The notes beneath the pieces are model-generated. The model made no database searches and was not told the origin of the DNA. It saw nothing but the letters and a program-made list of their open reading frames with translations. A DNA stretch of 15,226 nt from Pseudomonadota bacterium (GTDB lineage Bacteria; Pseudomonadota; Gammaproteobacteria; UBA6186; Azoamicaceae). Of this stretch, positions 1 to 6,214 are shown in pieces; position 1 is the first letter of the stretch; each line of letters begins with the position of its first letter. A program made the position numbers and the translations under genes. The stretch is from positions 1 to 15,226 of the forward strand of contig JAJZUR010000023.1 in the NCBI GenBank assembly GCA_021848375.1. The letters are read 5' to 3'.

Positions 1-1
1 A

Positions 2-73
2 GAATTATTCAGTAACACGAAAAAAGAAGTATTGGCATTGTTTGGATTTTATGATGAATTAGCTGCTGTATAA
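2..73 (+). CDS. C-terminal end of an unidentified protein (partial, cut by window edge)
   Basis: An open frame runs from base 2 to a TAA at 71-73 and would give the last 23 residues of a protein ending in FYDELAAV. Only this tail is inside the window, so no function can be assigned. A second frame also stays open almost as far, to a TAG at 60-62, so even the frame is uncertain. The tail is followed by AT-rich sequence without a clear terminator. Confidence 0.3.
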   Translation, partial: ELFSNTKKEVLALFGFYDELAAV

Positions 74-106
74 AATAAATTTTTTCAAAAATACTTATCT
101 GGAATG

Positions 107-193
107 CTATATCTTTAATTTAGAGAGTTTGGTTGTGAGGTCTCTTATTCTTGCTTGCTCAAGATCTTTCTCAATTTCTTCTTTACTTTCCAT
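107..193 (-). CDS. Possible small ORF, 28 residues, charged helical peptide
   Basis: On the minus strand an ATG at 193-191 opens 28 codons ending in TAG. The peptide begins MESKEEIEKDLEQARIRDL and is rich in Glu and Lys with an alternating pattern that suggests one amphipathic helix. A GGGA sequence lies 9 bases before the ATG and could act as a ribosome binding site. There is no recognisable family. It may be real, a remnant of a longer gene, or chance. It lies alone in an AT-rich intergenic stretch. Confidence 0.25.
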   Translation of the reverse strand: MESKEEIEKDLEQARIRDLTTKLSKLKI

Positions 194-329
194 TATATGT
201 ATTCCCTTATATTTAAAAAATCTAAAGATTAGTCATTCTACTCCCTAGTAGGTAAAAACATCAACTCCAAATAAAAAATAAGCGTTTGGGAATATATAGC
301 TAACACTTTTAGTTAGATTTCTCCCCATT

Positions 330-376
330 CCCTCACCCGGTGCTTCGCACCACCCTCTCCCGCAAGCGGGAGAGGG
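330..376. repeat. GC-rich double-hairpin intergenic repeat (REP-like)
   Basis: Two perfect palindromes lie side by side in AT-rich surroundings. The first is GGTGC-TTC-GCACC at 339-351. The second is an 11-bp stem, CCCTCTCCCGC at 353-363 and GCGGGAGAGGG at 366-376, with a two-base centre. A CCCTCACCC at 330-338 precedes them. This composition resembles short palindromic repeats scattered between genes in many proteobacteria. On the plus strand the stem is followed by A residues, so it is not a normal intrinsic terminator in that direction. The rest of 74-398 holds only the small ORF at 107-193 and nothing else I can support. Confidence 0.6.
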
Positions 377-409
377 AAAAAAATGGTTTTGCCTTCGCAT
401 GGAAAATGG

Positions 410-439
410 TTGCCCACATTTCGGTGGTGCGGGTATACT
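410..439 (+). promoter_or_regulatory. Candidate sigma-70 promoter of hppA
   Basis: TTGCCC at 410-415 (four of six matches to the -35 consensus) is followed after 18 bases by TATACT at 434-439 (five of six). Transcription would start near 446, about 40 bases before the chosen hppA ATG at 486. That start would lie after the upstream in-frame ATG at 399, which supports the shorter protein. Confidence 0.4.
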
Positions 440-485
440 TTCGGGTTGTTGTGTAGATCCAATTTCAGGGGATAGGGGTATCAAA

Positions 486-2570
486 ATGTTGCATTTACCA
501 TTTTATGTCATCGCAAGCAGCGTGCTGGCGCTCGTCTATGGAGCTTATTCAGCCCGATCGGTTTTCCAAATGTCACCTGGAAATGCCAGAATGCAAGAAA
601 TCGCCCATGCGATTCAGGAAGGGGCAAGCGCCTATTTGAACCGCCAATATAAAACGATTGGGGCGGTTGGAATCGTCATTGCCATTGGCCTTTATTTCTT
701 TTTGGGCGGCTATAGTACAATTGGATTTGCAATTGGTGCCGCGCTTTCGGGATTAGCCGGTTACATCGGCATGGGAGTCTCGGTGAGATCGAATGTCCGG
801 ACAGCAGAAGCTGCGAGGCACGGCCTGACCAAAGCCCTCAATGTCGCTTTTAAAGCCGGAGCAGTCACTGGTCTTTTAGTGGTTGGCTTAGCGCTACTCG
901 GCGTCACAACTTACTATGTGATATTAAAATCCATGGGGATCTCAGAACGCCCTCTAACCGAAGCATTAGTCTCTTTAAGTTTTGGCGCTTCACTGATTTC
1001 TATCTTTGCGCGATTGGGTGGCGGGATCTTTACCAAAGGCGCTGATGTTGGCGCAGATCTCGTTGGGAAAATTGAAGCGGGTATTCCAGAGGATGATCCG
1101 CGTAATCCTGCCGTCATTGCGGATAACGTGGGTGATAATGTTGGTGATTGCGCAGGGATGGCAGCTGATCTGTTTGAAACCTATGCCGTCACCATTGTTG
1201 CGACGATGGTACTAGCGGGTATTTTGGCGCCTTTTGCACTACGGGAATCATTAATGCTGTATCCGCTTAGCATTGGCGGCGTTTGTATCCTTGGATCCAT
1301 TATAGGTACCTGGTTTGTGCGTTTGGGTAACAGTCAAAACATCATGTCTGCACTATATAAAGGATTAATAGCCGCAGGTGTAGTATCTGCTGTGCTCATT
1401 GTATGGTTAACCGATTGGTTAATCGGCATTCATAAAACCTTTGAAATGGGTAATCGATCAGTCGCTGGTTCAAATTTACTCTATTGTGCACTGGCAGGAC
1501 TTGTGATCACGGGCTTACTGGTGTGGATTACAGAATATTATACATCGACGCGATTCCGGCCCGTCCGAAGTGTCGCAAAAGCTTCCTTAACCGGACATGC
1601 TACTAACATTATTCAAGGATTGGCGATTTCCATGGAATCTACCGCGCTGCCCGTCTTAGTGATCAGCGCCGGGATATTATTTACGTATCTATGGGCAGGA
1701 TTATTTGGGATCGCGATTGCTGCCACTACTATGCTGGCACTGGCCGGCATGATTGTCGCACTGGATGCTTATGGTCCTGTGACAGACAATGCGGGTGGTA
1801 TTGCGGAAATGTCGCATTTAGATAAAGAAGTGCGTGTGGTGACCGATGCGTTAGATGCCGTCGGAAACACCACCAAAGCCGTCACCAAAGGTTATGCTAT
1901 TGGATCGGCAGGACTTGCTGCATTAGTTTTGTTTGCAACGTATACCGAAGATCTGAGTCATTATTTTTCTTATCTCGATGTAACCTTTAACTTACAAGAT
2001 CCTTATGTCGTGGTTGGACTTTTTATTGGCGGCTTGCTGCCTTATCTCTTTTCTTCCTATGGCATGATGGCGGTTGGCCGTGCCGGTGGACAAGTGGTGG
2101 TTGAAGTGCGTCGTCAATTTCGCGAAATTAAAGGGATAATGGATGGAACCGCGCGCCCAGAATATGGTGTTGCAGTTGATCTCTTAACCAAAGCGGCCAT
2201 CCGCGAAATGATCATCCCTTCTTTAATGCCAGTGTTGGCACCGATCATTTTGTACTTTGTCGTCAAAAGTTTCGGCGGCCAAGAAGCGGCATTTACCGCC
2301 GTTGGCGCGATGCTGATGGGAACCATTGTCACCGGTCTCTTTGTTGCCATTTCAATGACCTCTGGCGGCGGCGCTTGGGATAATGCGAAGAAATATATCG
2401 AAGATGGACATCATGGCGGGAAAGGATCTGATGCGCATAAAGCAGCCATCACCGGAGATACCGTAGGTGATCCTTACAAAGATACTGCAGGACCTGCCGT
2501 AAACCCGATGATTAAGATTATTAACATTGTGGCGTTGCTGCTGATTGCGATGATTGCACATCATTCGTAA
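486..2570 (+). CDS. hppA: K+-independent membrane-bound proton-translocating pyrophosphatase
   Basis: This integral inner-membrane enzyme hydrolyses pyrophosphate and uses the energy to pump protons out of the cytoplasm. The 694-residue length and dense hydrophobic segments fit the family, which has about 16 membrane helices. The substrate site is intact: GADVGADLVGK near residues 185-196, DNVGDNVGDCAG near 213-224, and GDTVGDPYKDTAGP near the C terminus. In the segment GNTTKAVTKG, Lys464 and Thr467 occupy the two positions that separate the K+-independent subfamily (Lys, Thr) from the K+-dependent one (Ala, Gly/Ala), so this should be a K+-independent H+ pump. I chose ATG 486 because it follows an AGGGG ribosome binding site by seven bases and starts the first membrane helix directly; starting at 399 would add 29 non-conserved residues. 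The gene stands alone and converges on the outer-membrane barrel gene. Confidence 0.96.
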   Translation: MLHLPFYVIASSVLALVYGAYSARSVFQMSPGNARMQEIAHAIQEGASAYLNRQYKTIGAVGIVIAIGLYFFLGGYSTIGFAIGAALSGLAGYIGMGVSVRSNVRTAEAARHGLTKALNVAFKAGAVTGLLVVGLALLGVTTYYVILKSMGISERPLTEALVSLSFGASLISIFARLGGGIFTKGADVGADLVGKIEAGIPEDDPRNPAVIADNVGDNVGDCAGMAADLFETYAVTIVATMVLAGILAPFALRESLMLYPLSIGGVCILGSIIGTWFVRLGNSQNIMSALYKGLIAAGVVSAVLIVWLTDWLIGIHKTFEMGNRSVAGSNLLYCALAGLVITGLLVWITEYYTSTRFRPVRSVAKASLTGHATNIIQGLAISMESTALPVLVISAGILFTYLWAGLFGIAIAATTMLALAGMIVALDAYGPVTDNAGGIAEMSHLDKEVRVVTDALDAVGNTTKAVTKGYAIGSAGLAALVLFATYTEDLSHYFSYLDVTFNLQDPYVVVGLFIGGLLPYLFSSYGMMAVGRAGGQVVVEVRRQFREIKGIMDGTARPEYGVAVDLLTKAAIREMIIPSLMPVLAPIILYFVVKSFGGQEAAFTAVGAMLMGTIVTGLFVAISMTSGGGAWDNAKKYIEDGHHGGKGSDAHKAAITGDTVGDPYKDTAGPAVNPMIKIINIVALLLIAMIAHHS

Positions 2571-2590
2571 TGGTCTTTTTTTAAGGCTAC

Positions 2591-2620
2591 AAAAAAACAA
2601 GGGCCCCATCAGGGCCCTTG
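2591..2620 (-). terminator. Intrinsic terminator of the outer-membrane barrel gene
   Basis: A 9-bp perfect stem, CAAGGGCCC at 2598-2606 and GGGCCCTTG at 2612-2620, has a five-base loop. Read on the minus strand it is followed at once by seven T (2597-2591), the classic intrinsic terminator form. It lies about 30 bases beyond the stop of the minus-strand barrel gene. On the plus strand the stem is not followed by T, so it should not stop hppA transcription by the same mechanism. Confidence 0.85.
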
Positions 2621-2651
2621 CTGCATGCTCAAAATAACCTACTATGGTTAA

Positions 2652-3281
2652 TTAAAATTGATAGAACAAACCGACGTTAGCGGAGTTCACATTCTTAACA
2701 ACTTTGTTACCTTTTTGATGACGAACCATTGCTCGTACACCAATGTTGGTATCAAATTTATATTGAGCGCCTAAGCCCAAACGGATCCCCGCTTTGGATT
2801 TAGCGTCGTTGGCTTGCACATTAGCCAATGTGGTAATTGGAAGGCTTGTGCCATTCGCAGCTTTCAATTGTGTTTTGGTCGTTAAACGGCCAACACCCAC
2901 TGCTCCAATCACATCCACTTCATCAGCAACTGGTAAATATCCAAGCGCATCAACATAGATGTTATGCATTTTGACATTCATCGTACCATTGCTAAGAGCA
3001 GTGGTACCTTTTTGAAAAGTTTTGTTACTTTTCCCTAACTGCGCATAACCAACTTCTGCACCCAGATTTTCAGTTAATCGTGAACCAACGAACACGCCTG
3101 CTCCAGGTGTATTCTTACGGATCATTGATTTTTGATTTGCTGGATCAACAAAATTCTGACCTTTTTTTAATTTGTTGTATTGAGCTTCAGCCCCAACATA
3201 AAATTTAGGATCGAATTCTGCACCCATTGCGTTACCGCAAAGAACAGTGCCTAACAAACCTACTATAGCTAACTTTTTCAT
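2652..3281 (-). CDS. Small outer-membrane beta-barrel protein (OmpA/Opa-like porin family)
   Basis: The 209-residue protein is probably an eight-stranded outer-membrane barrel. It starts with a signal peptide (MKKLAIVGLLGTVLCGNAMGA, with likely cleavage after Ala21). The mature part alternates polar and hydrophobic residues, for example FYVGAEAQYNKL, VGYAQLGKS and IRLGLGAQYKF. It ends in VGLFYQF, with the terminal Phe that the BAM machinery recognises. ATG 3281 is preferred to an in-frame start 12 codons upstream because GGAGG lies about eight bases before it and the signal peptide begins exactly there. It has its own promoter candidate and terminator, so it is a single-gene unit. Function could be structural, adhesive or surface exposure; nothing in the sequence decides this. 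Confidence 0.85.
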   Translation of the reverse strand: MKKLAIVGLLGTVLCGNAMGAEFDPKFYVGAEAQYNKLKKGQNFVDPANQKSMIRKNTPGAGVFVGSRLTENLGAEVGYAQLGKSNKTFQKGTTALSNGTMNVKMHNIYVDALGYLPVADEVDVIGAVGVGRLTTKTQLKAANGTSLPITTLANVQANDAKSKAGIRLGLGAQYKFDTNIGVRAMVRHQKGNKVVKNVNSANVGLFYQF

Positions 3282-3306
3282 ACTATTTCCTCCAGTTATT
3301 TTGATG

Positions 3307-3323
3307 CATAGTTTCAAACTATG
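3307..3323. promoter_or_regulatory. Perfect 17-base palindrome in the leader of the outer-membrane protein gene
   Basis: CATAGTTT-C-AAACTATG is a perfect inverted repeat with 8-base arms and one central base. It starts about where the predicted omp transcript begins and ends 25 bases before the ATG. It could be an operator for a dimeric repressor, or in RNA a short 5' hairpin of about six base pairs that protects the message. Confidence 0.4.
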
Positions 3324-3330
3324 AAAGGGG

Positions 3331-3359
3331 ATAGTAATAGAGTTTCGTTGTAAGGTAAA
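3331..3359 (-). promoter_or_regulatory. Candidate promoter of the outer-membrane protein gene
   Basis: On the minus strand TTTACC (3359-3354) and TACTAT (3336-3331) are separated by 17 bases and each matches the sigma-70 consensus at four of six positions. Transcription would start near 3324, directly before the palindrome. The match is modest and the call rests on spacing and location. Confidence 0.35.
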
Positions 3360-3522
3360 TACCCTGGAATAAAAAAAGGCAATAAAAAAAGCAAAAATCT
3401 GGCTATCCGTATAGGTTAATTCCCCTAAAAAAATTTAAATCCGTGCATATGAACCTTTAAGGGTAGAATTGCATCCACTATTAAGATAACCTAACCTTGA
3501 AATTGGAGGACTAGCTTAGAAT

Positions 3523-4044
3523 ATGCTGCAAAAACACTCATTGCTGGAAAAGTCCCAAAAAGTGCTGATTGGCTGGCAAGAATGGTGCGCCCTGCCCAAA
3601 TTACAAATCCCTGCGATTAAAGCCAAGATCGATACGGGTGCAAAAACTTCCGCCTTACATGCGTTTGAGATTCGCCCCTTTCATCGGCATGGTGAGCTCT
3701 TTGTCCACTTTCTGTTGCATCCCCTTCAACGCACCTTAAAATATGAAACTCCTTGTACAGCATTGGTGGTTGATCAACGAACCGTGATGAATTCTGGCGG
3801 ACATAAAGAACTGCGTTACATTATTAACACGACCCTCACGATGGGGCAGTTAACCTGGGATGTCGAAATGAGTTTAACTAATCGCGATACCCTCACCTTT
3901 CGGATGTTATTAGGAAGAGATGCTCTTAAAGAACATGCCATCATTGAACCCGGCAAAACGCTATGCCAAGGAAAATTGACCTTGAAACGCCTTCATTTAT
4001 TATATGCGCACTCACATCCATTGCATAAGAGCAGAAAAGCATGA
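3523..4044 (+). CDS. rimB: RimB-type retropepsin-like protease (putative ATP-dependent zinc protease, COG4067)
   Basis: The 173-residue protein belongs to the family annotated as ATP-dependent zinc protease or RimB, which has a retropepsin-like fold. The active-site motif is Asp37-Thr38-Gly39-Ala40 in KIDTGAKTSALHA. The second conserved segment is FRMLLGRDALKEHAIIEPG near the C terminus. Members next to rimK act with it in tuning glutamate tails on ribosomal protein S6, as shown in Pseudomonas. Here the gene overlaps the rimK start by four bases (ATGA), so translation is probably coupled. GGAGGA lies 12 bases before ATG 3523, somewhat far but the best available site. It diverges from the barrel gene across about 240 bp. 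Confidence 0.88.
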   Translation: MLQKHSLLEKSQKVLIGWQEWCALPKLQIPAIKAKIDTGAKTSALHAFEIRPFHRHGELFVHFLLHPLQRTLKYETPCTALVVDQRTVMNSGGHKELRYIINTTLTMGQLTWDVEMSLTNRDTLTFRMLLGRDALKEHAIIEPGKTLCQGKLTLKRLHLLYAHSHPLHKSRKA

Positions 4045-4935
4045 GAATAGCTGTTTTAAGCCATAGCCCAAATGCGTACACGGTTCGTCACTTTTCTGAT
4101 GCGGCGAAACAACGTGGACATGAAATCGTCTTCATTCATACTTCTTATTGTTATATGAATATTTCATCTACTGCGCCAGCAATTTATTATCGCAATAATG
4201 AAACCTTTGAAAATTTAGATGCGATTATTCCAAGGATTAGCCCAAAGCACACCTTTTATGGCACCTCAGTTCTGCGACAGTTTGAGCTAATTGGCGTTTA
4301 CACACTGAATAGTTCGGTTGCTATTACTTGGTCACGCGACAAATTAAGAGCATTACAAATATTGGCTAAAAAACAATTACCGTTACCCATTACCGGTTTC
4401 GCGGATTCCCCTGAAGAAACCGAAAAACTGATTGATGTGGTGGGCGGCGCCCCCTTAATTGTGCGCTTATTGGAAGGTACGGAAGGCAGAGGAACCGTCT
4501 TCGCGGAAACCCATCAAGCCGCCGTCAGTGTTTTAAATGCATTTAAACAATTAAAAACCAATATCTTAGTCCAAGAATATATTCAAGAAGCAGGCGGCGT
4601 AGACATCCGCTGCATTGTCGTTGGAAATAAAGTGGTGACAGCGGTACAAAGAAACAGTTTAGGCTCAGGATCAATAATCGATCACCATTCCAATTTACAC
4701 ACCACACCCGTTAAGATAACGTCGGAAGAAAAAAAAAATGGCCGTTCATGCTGCCAAAGCGATGAAATTAAACTTAGCGAGCGTCGATATCATTCGCTCC
4801 AAACGTGGTTCTTTGGTTCTAGACATTGATTGCTCACCTAATATTGAAATGATCGAAAAGACCACTCAGTGTGGCATTGCTGGACGAATTATTGAATTTC
4901 TTGAGGAAACCGTAAAGAAGTCTGGTTCAACTTAA
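4041..4935 (+). CDS. rimK: Ribosomal protein S6 glutamate ligase RimK, frameshifted at an A10 run
   Basis: RimK is an ATP-grasp ligase that adds glutamate to the C terminus of ribosomal protein S6. The first frame (4041-4829) gives a clear RimK N-terminal and ATP-grasp region: ISPKHTFYGTSVLRQFE, RDKLRALQILAKKQLPLP, VGGAPLIVRLLEGTEGRG, ILVQEYIQEAGGVDIRC. At ten consecutive A (4729-4738) the frame shifts. The expected C terminus continues in the frame starting at 4738 (AVHAAKAMKLNLASVDIIRS to VKKSGST, stop 4935). Nine A would restore one 297-residue protein, close to the E. coli length of 300. Uncorrected, the first frame ends in 31 unrelated residues. Two further deviations are noted: the metal-ligand segment reads LDIDCSPN where E. 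coli has LEVNASPG, and SNLHTTP replaces SNLHRGG. It may be a sequencing error, a slippage-rescued gene or an early pseudogene. The 3' end overlaps nudF. Confidence 0.85.
4729..4738 (+). other. A10 homopolymer at the rimK frame break
   Basis: Ten A in a row join the two rimK frames. Loss of one A (or gain of two) in the message fuses them precisely at the residue where homology changes frame. Runs of nine or more A are known sites for RNA polymerase slippage and also for length errors in sequencing. The last A is the first base of an ATG, and GGAAG nine bases before it could permit separate translation of the 65-residue C-terminal piece. Confidence 0.8.
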
Positions 4936-5518
4936 GCCATTGCAAAGCAATTAGTGCCGGAGAACTTAATACCTTTCCTTCTTCTAATAATTTAAACGCC
5001 ACTTCCGTCTTAAAAATATGAACTTTGATGTCTTCACCTTCAGCAACGATTCCATGATTTCCACCAACCACCGGGGCTTTAATCCGTCCACAATAAATTT
5101 GTATTTTTTCACAGGAGATCCCTGGCGTTGTCAAATAACCGCAGATGTGAATAAGCGAAAGAACCTCACAGCCGGTTTCTTCTTTTACTTCGCGTTTCGC
5201 TGCTGTCTCGATATCTTCGCCTGGATCAGCAAGTCCCGCCACTACTTCTAGTAACCAAGGGCTATCTGCTTCATATAAACCACCCGGTCTAAATTGTTCG
5301 ATTAAAACCACTTTATCTTGATCAGGATCAACTAAAATCACAGCAACTGCAGATGGCCGATAGATTAATTCCCGTGAAATGGGTTGGCTTCTTCCCCCCG
5401 CAAATAAGGGAATTTCAAACTCAAAATTTTTTATCTGACAATAGCCAAAATATGCTTCTTCTTCCTTTAAAATGACAACTTCTTGACGCTTAAACTGTGG
5501 TGTCCATGAATTTGCCAT
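4889..5518 (-). CDS. nudF: ADP-ribose pyrophosphatase, Nudix hydrolase
   Basis: NudF hydrolyses ADP-ribose to AMP and ribose 5-phosphate in the cytoplasm. The Nudix box is complete: Gly95-LADPG-Glu101, seven residues, then Arg109-Glu110-Val-Lys-Glu-Glu-Thr-Gly116, with only the final hydrophobic position replaced by Cys. LLEVVAGLADPGE before it is typical of the ADP-ribose group, and the 209-residue length equals that of E. coli NudF. AGGAG lies seven bases before ATG 5518. The gene lies between rimK, whose 3' end it overlaps by 47 bp in convergent orientation, and the divergent pcm-like/tolC pair, only 39 bp away. nudF beside tolC is also seen in E. coli, which supports the call. Confidence 0.93.
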   Translation of the reverse strand: MANSWTPQFKRQEVVILKEEEAYFGYCQIKNFEFEIPLFAGGRSQPISRELIYRPSAVAVILVDPDQDKVVLIEQFRPGGLYEADSPWLLEVVAGLADPGEDIETAAKREVKEETGCEVLSLIHICGYLTTPGISCEKIQIYCGRIKAPVVGGNHGIVAEGEDIKVHIFKTEVAFKLLEEGKVLSSPALIALQWLKLNQTSLRFPQEIQ

Positions 5519-5557
5519 GTTATACTCCTACTGTAAATATGAGATGTACTATAACTT

Positions 5558-6211
5558 ATGGATTTTAATATTGCTCACTTTAACATGGTAGCGCGTCAGG
5601 TCCAAACCTGGGATGTATTAGATCCCAATATTTTAGCGCTGCTAGAAACAACGCCAAGAGAATTATTTACACCCGGCGCTTTCCAAGCCTTAGCCTCCAG
5701 CGATACTTTTATCCCCATTGGGTATGACCAAGTTATGTTACCCCCTAAAATGGTAGGTCGTATTTTACAGGCATTAGATTTAGAGAAGCATGAGGTGATT
5801 TTGGAGATTGGCACGGGAACGGGTTACATGACTGCCTTATTATCACAACTGGTGAAGCACGTCGTATCCATCGAAATTATTGCCCCTCTGTTGGACCAAG
5901 CAAGACATTTTCTAATCGAGCTTAACTGCCATAATATCACTTTAGAAGTTGGCAATGGAGCCTATGGTTTCGAAAGCCGCAATCCCTATAATGCGATTAT
6001 TTTCACCGGTTCACTGCCCTATTTACCGAAAGTGCTACGAGAACAGTTGGCCATCAATGGCAGGCTATTTGCCGTGGTGGGCGAAGCCCCAGCGATGTCT
6101 GCTGTTTTATTGACTCGAGTATCCAAAGATCGTTGGCGGGAAAAGGTTTTATTTGAAACTGTTATCCCTCCCTTACTACAGGCTCCAACCATTAATGGGT
6201 TTAAATTTTAG
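5558..6211 (+). CDS. pcm: Pcm-like SAM-dependent methyltransferase (annotated protein-L-isoaspartate O-methyltransferase)
   Basis: The 217-residue protein has the fold and order of the isoaspartyl methyltransferase family. SAM-binding motif I is VILEIGTGTGYMTALLSQL (residues 80-98), followed by VVSIEI and ITLEVGNGAYG, then AIIFTGSLPYLP. The region before motif I is unusual: enzymes of proven function have a (Q)TIS(Q/A)P loop there, but this protein reads IGYDQVMLPPKMV, so the Thr-Ile-Ser of the active site is absent. The same tolC-linked, altered type occurs in alphaproteobacteria as far as I recall, so repair activity should not be assumed. It sits three bases before tolC and is surely cotranscribed with it. 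The ribosome site at ATG 5558 is weak, and the promoter must lie in the 39 bp before it or inside nudF. Confidence 0.8.
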   Translation: MDFNIAHFNMVARQVQTWDVLDPNILALLETTPRELFTPGAFQALASSDTFIPIGYDQVMLPPKMVGRILQALDLEKHEVILEIGTGTGYMTALLSQLVKHVVSIEIIAPLLDQARHFLIELNCHNITLEVGNGAYGFESRNPYNAIIFTGSLPYLPKVLREQLAINGRLFAVVGEAPAMSAVLLTRVSKDRWREKVLFETVIPPLLQAPTINGFKF

Positions 6212-6214
6212 CGT

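Noticed and set aside
399..485. N-terminal extension of hppA from ATG 399
   Set aside because: The 29 added residues are Gly/Cys-rich and unlike the family, the best ribosome site is before ATG 486, and the likely transcription start is after 399.
914..1215. Open frames on both strands inside hppA
   Set aside because: They overlap a strongly conserved gene in other frames and encode nothing recognisable.
2540..2582. Intrinsic terminator for hppA at the T7 run after its stop
   Set aside because: The only stem before the T run is about five base pairs, lies partly in the coding end and is too far from the T run.
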